Source: Boswellia sacra (taxonomy: Eukaryota; Streptophyta; Magnoliopsida; Sapindales; Burseraceae). Taken from it: DNA of 64,000 nt. The stretch spans positions 1 through 64,000 of the forward strand of contig SNVD02013834.1 in assembly GCA_013180625.2 (NCBI GenBank), read 5' to 3'. Under the pieces are notes generated by a model, which saw nothing but the letters and a program-made list of their open reading frames with translations, was not told the DNA's origin and searched no databases. Position numbers and translations under genes: made by a program. Of the stretch, positions 11,910 to 24,432 are shown piece by piece (position 1 is the stretch's first letter; every line of letters begins with the position of its first letter).

Positions 11910-12977
11910 TTATTTGCATAAAAAAGGTGTTTAGTTATGCTATTTATATCTGTAGCATCATTAGTCAATTTTTTAATTTAAGCATGGTTGAGCTGTTTTG
12001 ATTATTTTAATTTGTTGGTAACTTAATTTCAAAAACCAGATAGGGCTACCAATTATGATGTGTGAAAGCTATCTTTGGAGAGTAGTGTCAATGTATCTAG
12101 GAAATATATTGATGTCAACCATTATAATGAAAGAGGGCTACCTTATTCATATGTGAAAGCTACTAGTTTGACAGAAATAATTCTGTTTGTGTGTGTAAGA
12201 AGTATACTCATGTTGACCACTCAACTGAATTGAATGATAAGATAATAAAAATCGATTTTGATATGTGTTTAAACAACTTTGATACATACATGATTCTAAA
12301 ATGATTTTATGAAGCTCAGATATGTCAGTTATGTAAAGTTTAATTGTTTTCAGTTATGTGCAGTATAACTTTTGATCAGTGCTTCATGTCTAACTATATT
12401 TAATTTTCTTATGTGTTGATGTATTAAAAAGTGAGCCACATCAGCAAAATCGTTTTAAGGGGGAGGTTGTTCAGTGGCGAGAAGATTTTAGTGTTTTAAA
12501 AGCTCATGAGTTCATACAATCTTCAACTGCCTTAATTAATTAAGATTTTCCAAAATATTTTTAATCAGTGTGATAAAAATCTGTGTAAAGAGATATTTTC
12601 TCTTTCATCAATTTTGGAAAATCAAATTTATTCAAATTTGAATTCCTGGAATTTGGATTGGTTTATGATTACGTGTTGATTATATCACTCCTAAGTTATT
12701 AGAACTCTTGATTATATAAATCTTTTTAAATATTTGTTTTTATCTCTCCATTGACCCTAAATCACAGTAGCTATCAAAACTTCTTCTTCTTACCCTCCAT
12801 GGTCAAATGCAAAGCTGAAACTCAATCTTTATCAATTGAACCTGAAACCACTCGCTCTTCTTCATTCTTTGACTCTTCAACGATAGAGGAATGAAGCCAA
12901 AAAGAATAGCAGCCAAGCAAACAAACCTAGAAATCAACCCAGAACAGTTACCTCTGACAAAACTAGAATAATCATCA

Positions 12978-14340
12978 ATGGGAGAACCAGATTCACCTCC
13001 GACTCCACCAGTTCTGGTTGACCTAACCATGAGTGAGGACAATAATATGATGTTTGGTGAAGTCCAAGATCGTGTAAATCCTTACAATCATAAGTTCTTG
13101 AAGAGGGAGAATGAGACAAGGTACAAAAGATACACATTTAAGAGAGAAATTTGTATGGAGATGCCTGTTAATGTCAATCACTTTGATGATTACTAACTCA
13201 GAGGGATAATTGGACCTAGACACTGGATAAGGACAGTAACAAATTTGATCCCTTCTGTAAAATCTCTTGTTCAAGAATTCTATGCTAATATATTGCTATG
13301 CATTATTGATCCTAGGAGTTATTATTATCATAAAGTTTATTGTAGAGGAAAGTTGATTCAATTCTTTTCGAATGTCATAAACCAATTTTATGAAATTCCT
13401 ATTGGTATTCAACATACTGTTGGTAATGATTTGAACATGAGTGAGGTTACGTATGAGCTGGTTAGGAGTAGTGATGTTCATAGGGATCCACATGATGGCA
13501 TTGGTCAAAAGCATTTGATCCTAAAATATAGTGTGTTGCATAAGATCACTCAGTATAATTGGTTTCCATCCATACACCAAAATAAAGTTAGAGAGGATAG
13601 AGTCAAGTTTCTATACTGTGTTGCACAAATCGACTAATTAATCTTGGTTTGTGGATATACAATTACATTGTTAAAATTGTAACTTATCAATCTCATCAAA
13701 AATTGCTAGTTTTACTATGCATGATTCATGCTTTGTTGATGCAAAATGGGATCGAACTGGACGATGGTGAGATTACTAAAGAAATTGTACCAGCCATAAA
13801 AAAGGATTCATGACTAGGATCAGATATGCTCTTTAGAGGGAGGAAATACCTTGGAGATAACCTAGACAGAGGAGAACTCCCAGGCCAGACCAATTGGCTT
13901 CCATCAGTGAACAACTTACTCTAATCACTTATTCTTTAGCTGACCTTGTGCAGGAAAATCAAGCTATCAAGGCAAAGTGACAGAGTTTGGAAGAGAAACT
14001 TGAGAACAAATCAAGAGGTGCAAAATCAATGAAGAAAAGAAAGAGAAAGGACAAAAAGAGGAGTAAGAAGAAGTCTAAACCAACTACAAAAGAGTCTTCT
14101 TCAAAATCAGTGGATGACACTCCAAAACCACCAGAATCTGCATTAGCTCCTGTTACATCTCCACCCCATGTCACATAGGAAGTAGGTAAAACTTTGGTGG
14201 ACATTTCTCAAAAGACAGAAACCACAGCAAAGAGACAAGCTTGTGAAATTCATGAAATAGTTGCTGCAATTGCTACCTCTACTGAAACTAGTCCAGTATC
14301 AACTCCTGCTAAAATTACTCCACAACCAGTGTTTAAGTGA
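12978..14340 (+). pseudogene. env-like ORF of Sirevirus, downstream of pol
   Basis: The ORF is split over 12978-13196, 13245-13637 and 13987-14178. The middle block (VQEFYANI, KVYCRGKLIQF, QFYEIPIG) matches the plant family annotated variously as envelope-like or plant transposon protein domain; this is recalled, not searched. The C-terminal part has a very basic stretch (KKRKRKDKKRSKKKSK) after a heptad-like region. Position between pol and the 3' LTR fits the extra ORF of Sireviruses. Its role is unknown. Stops at 13194, 13635 and 13978 break it. The 12000-12950 stretch before it holds no clear coding signal. Confidence 0.7.
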
Positions 14341-15011
14341 TTCAAGACCACTACTAGACGATCTAAAACGCAGCCATCAAAATTGCCTATGTGTAAGTAT
14401 GCCAGACTAAATTGATTTTTTTTTTATTTTTTTCTATTTTGCAACTTTGTCTTTGGCACTTGTTATGAAACCAAAGGGGAGTAGTACTTAAGGTTTTAAT
14501 TTTTTTATTTTTTTACGGATGTTTTTGTGCTTAGGATTTTGGTTAACGTTTAAACTTGTAACTAATGGTGTTATGCGGATTTTAAATTGTGATGTTTGTA
14601 GGTTTAATGACTGTTTTGATTAGGGGCGAGTGATTGATTCATGTTGGTTTTATATTCTGATTTGAGTTATTTTTGCATCTAGAGAGAGTAATTGATTTGT
14701 TTGTTACAATATTGTTTTTGGATGATGTGAGTTTATTGCAGACCAGTTTGTACAACACAAGTTGTTGATTTTCTATGTTTGATAATTGTTTCTGTCCAAG
14801 TACTGGCAGATTTGGTTATGTTATTTTAGTTATGTCTATTATAACTGAAAGTTTGGTATTCCTGTTTGTGAATTTTTGACTAAGGGTTTACATTCTGTTT
14901 TCAGTTGTATTACACTTAACCATACAGGATTTTGTGTTCATAGAAACATGTGAATGTTTTCATCATAAGATGCCTCACAAAAATATGTGAATGTTTTCAT
15001 CACAAGATGCT

Positions 15012-15022
15012 AAAGAGGGAGA
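15012..15022 (+). other. Polypurine tract before the 3' LTR
   Basis: AAAGAGGGAGA stands directly before the 3' LTR start. It is the expected primer for plus-strand DNA synthesis. Confidence 0.8.
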
Positions 15023-15023
15023 T

Positions 15024-15936
15024 TGTTAGTGTCACTATGAGACGAGGCATGCATGTGTTCAAATTTTAATGTTGTCATCATGTGATAAAAACATTAATGT
15101 GAATATTCTTTTGTAATTTCATTTGGATATTCTATATTAGGAAAATTTTAACTATAATATAATAACTTGGTTTGGTATTTTAGTTGAATAGGAAGTTTTA
15201 TATTTATGTTGATTATCTTTTATTAGATTATAATATTATTTATAGTATTCTAGTTTAATTAGGATAGTGTATTATCACTTCCTATATTGTGTGATCTTTA
15301 TCTAATCATCCTATTTAGTTTTGCAGGAAATTGATAATGATTAGATTTGTTGATTATATGCTTTATATAGGTGATTACGCAACTCATATAAGGTGAAGAA
15401 ATCAAGGCTTGACGTAAGGTGGTATATGTGCAGAATCAAGAAGTACACTTGAGAGGGTTTGTTTTTTGTAAACTTCGTTGTAAAATCTTTATGCTTGAGT
15501 GAGTTATGACTGTGCATGATCATGTGCATTGAGTATATGCATAGATCTGATTTGTAAGGGTTATTGAGTCGTGTAAGCTTAAGTGAGTTGAGTGATTACA
15601 TGATTTTGTAATAGTTACGTTGGTTATGTATGACTAAACTAGTGTAGTTAAGTCTGACTTGTCTGTAAAGTGCAATAACAGAAGAGTGTGTGAATGACTG
15701 TGACTATGGTCAAGGGTGATCAAGTTTGCATAGATTAGGTTAGTGAGTGAGCAGGAGTCTACTACTGTAAAGAGTCCTAAGTCGAGTGTAAACACATACA
15801 TGATAGTGGATTGAAACTCTTGTTGCCCGTGGATGTAGGCTAGTTTATAACTGAACCACATATAATCTTCTGTTCCATTTTACTTTACTATTTTTAGTTA
15901 AGTTGTTGTTAACTATCCATACTGGGAAAACTAACA
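15024..15936 (+). repeat. 3' LTR of Sirevirus (913 bp), complete
   Basis: It begins TGTTAGTGTC and ends CTAACA. The last ~634 bp align with the 5' LTR. The host flank resumes at 15938 with AACTACCCTTATTTTG, which matches 44391 onward in the duplicated kinase flank. Confidence 0.9.
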
Positions 15937-17006
15937 CAACTACCCTTATTTTGTTTACTCTTACTTGGATTTCGTTGGTAATGGTTGTTAAAGATAGAAA
16001 ATTCAAGTTTTTTCCAATCCATACTGATGATGCTTGGCAAGACTCCTTTTTCATATATAGGCAAATTTGTATAATTCACATGAATGAATGAGTGTTAGTA
16101 CTTAATCTATTTTACCTTAATGGCCATTAACAAAGACTCAAAAGTCTTCCACTTCATAATAAAGATTTGCTACTTAATAAAATAGCTTATTATAATTATT
16201 TACTTACAAAAGTTTACCAATGACTAGGTATTATAAAATGAAAGGTAATTCTCTTTTTTTTTTTTCTCTTTATAATCTAAATCTTTTAAAACATTTGAAA
16301 TTATCCACTTATTTATACACATATATACAAAATCTATGAAAACTTTAATTCCTTTCTTCATTGGTTTTATATCTCTTCCTGTCAAAGTATGCGATAGCTT
16401 CTTCTAAGAGGAAACCAAATTTATGCAGTAATAGAATAGGAAAGTAACAGGTCTAAATTCTTGTGAATGGGAGAGGAAGAAATTAAGCTACGTATTGCTT
16501 TCAGATGCATCCTCAGGAAAAGCTAATAAAACCTTAGGCATGATAAATATATTTTAAAGATTAGAAGTGCCATCTTCCTCAAAAAATTTTAGAACATTAG
16601 GAGTTTTAATTATTTATTTTGAAATGGTTTGCTATGAATCTTTAAGAAGTTGGTATTAATTAATTAATACGAAGAATACTTATTTAAATGATTGTTTTAA
16701 AACTTTGTTAAATTTTCACACTAACATGGCTGACATCGCAGTTAGATTCCTCAATTTTATTCGGGTTTAATTTCCTTCATAATTTCAATTAACAACATAA
16801 AATAAAATAGGTGTATTAAATCAAAATTCCCGAATAAATTTTATTTAAAGAGTGGCTTTGAAAGATTTCTAATGAAGCTCAACTTAAATGAACAGTCTAT
16901 TCATGCAGAGTATCTTTAACATCAAAATATAATTAACTTTTTAAGTTTATGAAATTTCTATCTTTTTGGTAGATGGGTGAGACAAATATAAGTGTAATAA
17001 TTAAAT
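15937..17006. other. Intergenic, AT-rich; first 120 bp are duplicated kinase flank
   Basis: 15938-16060 aligns with 44391-44500. The remainder (16060-17006) is AT-rich sequence with no coding signal that I recognise. It ends in ATAATTAAAT, the left target duplication of the next element. Confidence 0.65.
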
Positions 17007-17110
17007 GTGATAATATCAATAAATACCATTGAATTTTGGCTTAATCTTACTTAGAAAATGACTATGCATTTTTATTCAATAATACCCTTGAACTTCCTTA
17101 AAATTGAGAA
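17007..17110 (+). repeat. Left terminal inverted repeat of Mutator-like element
   Basis: The sequence pairs with the reverse complement of 20950-21055 over its whole length with scattered mismatches; shared blocks include GTGATAATAT, AATCTTACT and CCTTGAACTT. Confidence 0.85.
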
Positions 17111-17498
17111 TAACGAACAGGGGTCATATAAAATTTTCATAACCAACAAAATTAAAATTTCAATTCAAAATTTTTATATTAATTAAGCGAAATAAAAAAA
17201 GAAAAATTCAAATCAAGCCAAATCCCCTTCTTCCAAATGACAATGTTTCAGTCTTCTTCTTTATGGCTTCTAGCTTCTCATCAATCTCGTTTGGATCTGT
17301 CTCTTAATTTGCCAACACTTGTTCTCTTAGCCTCACGTTTCCAAACAAATTCACTATTTGGCTTCGCTACATTACTAGCCCCAGCCCCTTCACTCAACGG
17401 TGTTGAACGTAGCTGTAGAACTAGCCTTGGCCTCAGCCTCAGCCTCTCCGTACCCTTCTCTCTCTTTCTCCCTTAAACCATATGCCACTAGCCTAGCC

Positions 17499-20066
17499 TG
17501 TCACAGCCGGAACCCTAAGGGATTCTGAGTGCAACTGATAACATTCATTAATTCAAAACAATAAATTGAGAATTAAGGCATATAACATTAACACTATTCA
17601 GAAACCAAAGTTCCTAACAACTGCCAACTATAACAAAATATCATATACAATTGTAGCTCAAAAAAAAAAATCAAAATAAAGATAAACAAAAACAATGGTG
17701 GCGTAACGGACAAATGGTTGCCAAGGGAATTTTGTCGTCTTTTTGTCAAAAATCCTCCAAATATGCTGAATTTCATCATTCACCTAAATTACACAATAGA
17801 CTAATGATTATTAACTTAGTAAGTAAGCTAGGTTTTATACATAAAAAATACAAAACAAGGTAAAACATAAATTTGAATTCCATTCATAATCAATCATTTG
17901 CTAATCGTGCTTTTCAAATTAATCACATAAATTAGAAGCTTGCGTGGTATATATCAAATATGTATCCTTAGAAACTGTACTCTCTAACCAAGATAGGACT
18001 TTTCATTTAATATAATTGGGCCCGTATAACCATCTTTCGGTGGCATCCGTAAGCAAGGCATTGCCTCAGTGAGTTTCCCCAATATGAGCGAATCTGCCAT
18101 CATCTACGGTGATAGCTATCATAGTCCCACTGGACCTTATTTTGCCATGCGAAATACATTATACATAGAGGCCTACCCTTGTAATAACTTGAGGCTAGTT
18201 TGATAATCCAAGTTATACCAGGCCCATGCTGCCAAATCCCATACGGAGAAACATATGGTCTAGACCTCCTCTCAAAGTAGGACTTTTCACTTCACATAAT
18301 TGGACCCATATAAAACACATAACATAGCTGCCTACCTTTAGTAACAACCTGCATGTGGCAATTTGTATTATATATGGCATATTGTGATTCTCATAACCTT
18401 CAAGAGGTGATCCCCAAACAATTTCAAGAGGTATCACCCACAAAGCCAATAGCTCAATGAGAGTTTGGTGTCCTAAGGTTTTAGGCATGAATTTTATTTT
18501 CAAAGCAAATAGCATTTCATTATCACATAATATTCATGCCATTACATTTCAAATCCATATGCACAAGATCACAATCAAAGCTTTCATTCATATCGTAAAC
18601 ATAGTATTTCAATCAAAACATAACTTTCATATATACACAAGCATATGAAACAAAACACATCTCATAAAACAATAATATATCGATTGTGACTTCAGTTAGG
18701 AGTCTAGCTTACTTACCTCATTAAGCTTCACTACAAAGTCCTTTTTTCGACCTAGAAATCATCAAAATTTTCCTTAAGGATCATCAAATAGAATAACTAA
18801 AAGTGACCCATTCACTAACTCAATACTGCACACACTTGATTGGATGATTTGTAGAAAAATGATGCTTGTCCCAATTCTCACAAAAATTTGCAAAAATCAA
18901 TTGAACACATATAAAATATTACATGAAAATTATTAGATCAAAATAAGGTCATATACTCCTTGAAACTACATAGTTTTGTACAAATTCAAACTTTGTCCAG
19001 TAGATTTTTAGACTGAATAGCATGAATTTGAACATTAAGAAAAGTTCCAACAATGATCAAATCATTACAAAATTCTGCAATCTAGTAAAAGACATATACA
19101 AGATTCATTCCTCCAAAAATGACAACTTTTTGTTGAGTTTATTTTTGTCAAAAGCAAATTGTTTTGCTTACTCTGTTTTGAAAGTTGAAAATTTTAGATT
19201 TACTAACATAATTAAAAAAAATCATAAAAATTTTTGCAAAGCTTCAAAAACCATGAAAGTTTTCAGTTTATGAGGAATCATATTCAAAATTTCACATACC
19301 AAAAATCAAATGTTTTCATGAAAGAAAATTCACTTATCTATAGTTCGTTTCCCATGCTCTATTTTGAAATAGGGAATTTTCATATTTGTTTTATTAAAGT
19401 TGAAAAATTTACCAAAAATTACATACTTTGAATTTTTAGGTGAATCAAAATTTTAAATGATCCTGAACATGTCTAGTTTAACATATAAAAATTTTACTGT
19501 AAAAAAGAAACCCTAGAATTTCTATGAATTTTTAGATTATAGACTACTCAGCAAAAGACGCTGTGGAGTTTTTGGTTCAAGCATTACCTATTGCTTCGTA
19601 ACATCATCCAAGCCTTTGAATCTTTTATAACTTGCAACAAATCATGATTTTCAGCAAGGTTTAGAGCATATATGACATAAAAATACCATAAACTACTTCA
19701 TAATACAACAATTCATGACAAAATTCATGTATCAAGACTAAGACTTAGAGAATGAGATGAATTTTACCTCTCTTCTTCTTAGATTCTTCTTCTTCTCCTT
19801 CAATTCTCTACAATTTAGAGAGAGAGAACTGAGGGTTTTTGAAAAGGAAAAGTAAGTCTCTAAAATTTCCTTAGACCCCCAGCCTTTGTACACACAAATA
19901 TACATATATACTCCCAGGTTAAGGCCTCTAACTCTTGAATATTTCAAATAGGCCCCTTAACATATTTATTCCTTTGTCATAACACTTGGGTGCACACAAA
20001 TAACAACATTTATGCACTTCAGAGGAAAAATAATGTTATGACCACTTACTAGTTTGGGATGTTACA
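17499..20066 (-). repeat. Solo LTR (2568 bp, reverse orientation) nested in the Mutator-like element
   Basis: Read on the minus strand it starts TGTAACATCCCAAAC and ends GGCTGTGACA, with TG...CA ends. TAGCC flanks it on both sides (17494-17498 and 20067-20071), a 5-bp target duplication. It has no internal domain. It belongs to the family of the solo LTR at 32562-36347: both share the block around GGATT(A/G)TCA(A/G)ACTAGCC followed by GGGTAGGCCT, and the TATA-leader layout. Long LTRs starting TGTAACA are typical of some gypsy lineages such as Tekay/Del, but that assignment is a guess. Confidence 0.88.
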
Positions 20067-20949
20067 TAGCCCCTCAACCTCCTACATACTTACTTGCCAC
20101 AGCACACACTCCCTCTTGTTCATTGTAATGGCCACGGAGTTACAACCCTCAAACGACCCCGTAAACACCGCCATAATATCCATATCAAACACAACAGCCA
20201 TAACAATAGCTACGGTAGGTGCAAACATGACCTTTCAAATCCCAATAACACAACCATCTACCTCTTGGTCCTTGGCTTGCCTGTTTCTCTCTCTTAGATT
20301 TGGTGGTGTAAACGGTGGAGCAAATACACACCAAGTTAGTTTGGAGACAAAAGGCAATAGTCTTAAATGGAAGTGGCATTTGATTTTCAGTGTTCAATTT
20401 CTTTTTCAATGATGTTGGAGAGAAGGCGGCAGTCTTGCACATCGCGGGGAGAAGGTTTACTGTGTTTTTATGAGAAAAAAAAGTAGAAACCTAGAAAGAA
20501 AACAACTATACAAAATAAAATCAAGAATCTAAAATCCGTATTCAAATTAAACTGAGAAAGAAAGAAGAAATAACATGATCATTTTGGCAATTGTGGTGTG
20601 CGAATGGTCACTAGATGCAAAAAAATGACTAGCTTTTAGTTGTGACACGCAAACAATTTAGTGAGTTTATGCTTTTTTTTTTTTTGGGAGGAAAGGGAGA
20701 AGTTTTTGTAATGGATGGTGGTGATAGCAACATTTGAATTAAATGGCAGTGGAACACCATCCAAAGGGAGAGAGAATGGGAGGTGAAGTGGTGATAAAGC
20801 AACATCCAGAGGGAGAGAGAACGAGAGGTAAAGAGTTGAGTTTTTTTTTAAATTATTGTATTATTTCCTTATTTAATTAATTTATTTTATTTACGTTTTA
20901 GGGAAAAAATCTTTGCAAACTTTTGACAGTCTCAATTTTAATGGAAAAC

Positions 20950-21055
20950 GATGATGAATTTTATGCAAGTTCAAGGATATTATTGATTAAAAACTCATAG
21001 TTGTTCTCCGAGTAAGATTTATCTAAAACTCGAGGATACTTATTAATATTATCAC
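20950..21055 (-). repeat. Right terminal inverted repeat of Mutator-like element
   Basis: This is the partner of 17007-17110, and the 10-bp target duplication follows directly. Confidence 0.85.
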
Positions 21056-21304
21056 ATAATTAAATAGGCGATTTGGATTCGTACATTTACCTTTATTAAC
21101 CACGAAAACTTCAAAGTGGTTCACTCACTCTAGTTACATAAGAAATGAGACAAATAACATTAATATGCATTGAAATCATATATAACACATAAGAAGATTA
21201 CGAAATATGTATATATAATAAGTTTGTAAAAGATAGGAATTGACCCTTGACTTTAATTTAACTTTAATAATGATCAGATGATACCTAATTCATATCATTA
21301 TTAT
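21056..21304. other. Short AT-rich spacer
   Basis: No coding signal. It begins with the right target duplication of the Mutator-like element and ends at the degenerate start of the next 5' LTR. Confidence 0.6.
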
Positions 21305-21714
21305 TATTATGAAATGTTAGATATTTTATAAAGCATTAAATGTTTTTCCTGTTTATGGTTAAAGATAAATATTCGCCTTGTAGAAGATGGTAATTTGAGG
21401 TTGTGGAGCCTCCTATATATATATCCCAATGCTCTTCCGTTTTTGTTACAAAACGAAAGAAATAAAAGAATCTACTTTTACATTTTTCTATCTCTCTTAT
21501 CCCATCTTGCCTCCTTGCCTTGACTTCAATCTTCATCTCATTTTTACACCACTTTATCTTTATCAATTCTCTTTTTTACTTCTAATTTCTCCTCCATTAA
21601 TTAATTGCTTCTATTTTCTACAGGCCACCTTCCTTCTCTATTAATCATCAAGAAACACATCATATAAACAAAGTCATCACATTACTTTATATTATATATA
21701 CCTAAACTATAATA
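21305..21714 (+). repeat. 5' LTR of the Ivana-like copia
   Basis: It aligns with 27151-27598. The first two bases are TA rather than TG, a likely mutation. Just inside, CGTTATCAGCACGA (21715-21728) sits where the primer site should be; it is not the usual TGGTATCAGAGC form. Confidence 0.82.
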
Positions 21715-22058
21715 CGTTATCAGCACGATAGTACTTTGCATTTTTTTTTTTACTTCTATATCATATTGAAATTATTTGGTTATTCTTATAAGTATGCTCT
21801 ATGGTTGCTATTAAATTTGATCCTTCACATCAGAAAACAAGAATACTTTATAATTTCAAATTACTTTGTATTTATTGTACTTTATTTCTTCTCTTATTGT
21901 ACTTTATTTCTTGTTATATTACTTCTTTACTTTATGTTTATTTATCTCTTTTCATATTGTTATATATAGTGATCATTGCAAACCTGAAGTTTGCAAGGAA
22001 TGGCAAATTAAAGAACTTGAAGTTATGAAATTATCAAATGAACCAGAAGTTTCACAAA

Positions 22059-23073
22059 ATGTCCAATTTGAAAAGCTTGGAGTTTGCTGCCTTGACCCTA
22101 AAAATAAAAGGGTATCTACTATGGGCCACAAATGTTCACATTTGTGCACAGAAAATTATAACACACTATAATGGAAGGCAATCAGGCAATTCCACAAGAA
22201 TGGGCCAAAGCAATGAATTTCATGCACCATCATCTATGTGAGGACTTGAAGATCCAATATATTTCTGAAAAAGATCCAGTGGTGTTCTAAAAAAGTTTAA
22301 AGGAAAGATTTGACCACCAAAAGGATGTGTTTCTGCCTATGGCTAAACGTGCCTTCGATCGATTGAGCTTCCAGGATTTTAAATCAGTTTCTGAGTACTA
22401 TTATGCTCTTTATGCTATTGTTGCAGAATTAAAATTATACGGTGAAAATATATCTGACTATGCTCTGATAGACAAAACATTGTCTACATTTCATGCCTCG
22501 AATCTGCTCCTGTATTAGAAGTATCGAGACCGTCATTTTGAAAAGTATTCAAAATTGATTTCTCGTCTCCTTCTCATTGAATAACATAATAAGCTGTTGA
22601 TGAAAAATTACTATTCACATCCTACTGTCTCTTTACCATTCCTAGAAGCGAATGATAGTGGTTTTAATAGCTAAGGACGAGGACAAGGAGGAGGGCGTGG
22701 TTGTAGAAATGGTAATCGTCGAGGTGGCCATAAATCTTGGGGACAAATAAATGCCAAAAATGCCCATCAAAGGTAGGAAAGCTAAAAGGCAAAACGTTTT
22801 AAAGGTAGAGGTTCACAAAACAAACTACCCAAGAAATGTGAGAAAACTTGTTATAGATCTGGCATGACTAGACATTGGTCACGTACTTGTCGTATGACCA
22901 AACATTTGATGGATTTATATCAGGTCTCTATAAAGGATAAAGGAAAGATTGCTGAGACCAACTACATTAATGACCCAGACGGTCACACTAATCTTGATGT
23001 CTCAGATTTTCTTACTGATCCAGAGGAAGCTATTGGCCATATGATGTTTAAAGGAAATGCCTCAACCAATTGA
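22059..23073 (+). pseudogene. Ivana-like gag, broken
   Basis: The gag starts at the ATG at 22059 (MSNLKSLEFAAL) and continues through frames to 23073. A capsid-like helical region is at 22327-22518, a glycine/arginine-rich tract at 22675-22730, and the zinc knuckle near 22846-22890 reads CYRSGMTRHWSRTC. In the usual CCHC form the fourth residue is Cys, so the second ligand is lost. Stops occur at 22288, 22516, 22579 and 22671. Confidence 0.8.
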
Positions 23074-23219
23074 ATAGTTGTTATGTTTACTACATGTTGT
23101 AATAGGTCTTATTATGATGTATTTTGTGTGTATGTGTGTTATATGTGTGTTTTGTTATGAAGTTTTAATGTACTTTTATCTGGTGTAGACTTTTTGTAAT
23201 AAAGAGGAATATACATAAA

Positions 23220-24402
23220 GGCTTTGTTTAAAAATGATGAAGATTTATGTCTTGTTGATGGTGTAACAACTCATGCTGTTCTTAAACATGAGAAATATTT
23301 CCTAAAGTTAAAATTTCTGGAAGCAAAGGTTAACATTATATCATGGTCTGTTAATTTGATTGAGAGCTCTTGAAGAGCCGCTATAATATTGGCAAGTGGT
23401 ACTAAATTATGTATTGATAATGCCTTATATTCAAGCAAATCTAGCAGGAATTTGCTTAGTTTTAAAGAAATAAGGCATAACAGATATCATATTAAGACAT
23501 CTTGTGAAAACAATATTGAATTTCTTTATATCTCTTCAGATGTCTCAGGACAAAAGAGGATATTGGAAAAGCTTGAAGCTTTCTCTTATGGATTATATTA
23601 TACATATATAAATTCCATTGAAACCTACGCAATAATGAACCAGAAGTTCAAAGATCCCAAAACTTTTATATTGTGGCATGACCATCTTGGTCACCCAGGA
23701 TCAACAATGATGAGTAGGATTGTTGATAATACAAATGGACATCCATTAAAGAATCTAAAAATTCTTTTGTCTAATGAAACTATTTGTACTGCTTGTTAAC
23801 AAGGAAAATTGATTACTAGACCATTTTCTTCCAAGATTGGCCTTGAATGTCCATCATTCTTACAGAGAATTTAAGGGGATATATGTGGACCTGTTCATCC
23901 ACCTAGTGGACCATTTCGTTATTTCATGGTTTTAATTGATGTTCTTGCACAGTTGTCTCATGTTTGTCTGTTGTCAACTAGAAATGTTGCATTTCCTAGA
24001 CTATTGGTTGAAATCATTAAATTACAGGCACTTTTTTTAGACCATCCTATTAAATCAATATATTTGGATAATGCTGGTGAATTTACATAAAAAGTATTTG
24101 ATGATTATTATATGTCCATTGGAATTGATGTTGAGCACCCTATTCCACATGTTCATACCCAAAATGGTTTGGCAGAATCACTTATAAAGCGATTGCAGAT
24201 AATTGCACATACTTTATTATTAAGAATGCAGTTGGCAACTTCTGTCTGGGGCCATATTTGTTTGCATGCTGCATCATTAATTAGATTGAGGCCCGTTGCT
24301 TATCATAAGTATTCACCATTTCAACTTGTACTTGGCCAACAACCTAATATATCTCATTTTAGAATTTTCGATTATGTTGTACAAGTTCTCATTGCTCCCT
24401 AG
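23220..24402 (+). pseudogene. Ivana-like protease and integrase, broken
   Basis: The protease region near 23250 reads LVDGVTTHAVL, where copia proteins of this type have a D-S-A/G active site. The GAG-pre-integrase block is at 23389-23799, with LWHDHLGHPGSTMM and the CxxC of the zinc finger (TICTAC). Integrase core is visible from 23880 (a stop replaces the residue before GDICGPVHPP), with LDNAGEFT near 24065 and NGLAESLIKRLQ at 24160-24200, which holds the catalytic Glu. Confidence 0.82.
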
Positions 24403-24432
24403 AACAGGACAAAAATGGGGCCTTAACGTCAA

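Larger units (their letters stand above)
6355..15936 (+). mobile_element. Ty1/copia Sirevirus-type retrotransposon, decayed, about 9.6 kb
   Basis: The element has a truncated 5' LTR, an initiator-Met primer site, gag with zinc knuckle, DSG protease, integrase, RT and RNase H in copia order. A further ORF downstream of pol and a polypurine tract precede a complete 3' LTR. The gag motif (AWDILQAKHEG, then ILRSLPDKF) and the extra env-like ORF are hallmarks of the Sirevirus (SIRE1/Maximus) lineage. Many stops and frameshifts show it is old. The duplicated flank at 44330-44400 lacks it, so it inserted into one copy only, or was lost from the other. Confidence 0.9.
17007..21055. mobile_element. 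Non-autonomous Mutator-like element (4.05 kb) with nested solo LTR
   Basis: Long terminal inverted repeats of about 105 bp start GTGATAATAT on each side. The element is flanked by a perfect 10-bp direct repeat ATAATTAAAT (16997-17006 and 21056-21065), in the 9-11 bp range of Mutator-type transposition. No transposase was seen. The original element is about 1.48 kb, since a 2568-bp solo LTR with its own 5-bp duplication sits inside. The internal ORFs at 17237-17476 and 20059-20412 are not recognised; they could be captured host sequence or chance. Confidence 0.85.

Noticed and set aside
17237..17476. 79-codon ORF near the left repeat of the Mutator-like element
   Set aside because: Composition is Ser/Leu-rich from a CT-rich tract; no family recognised.
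20059..20412. 117-codon ORF in the Mutator-like element
   Set aside because: It starts inside the end of the nested LTR, so it cannot be an original gene of the element.
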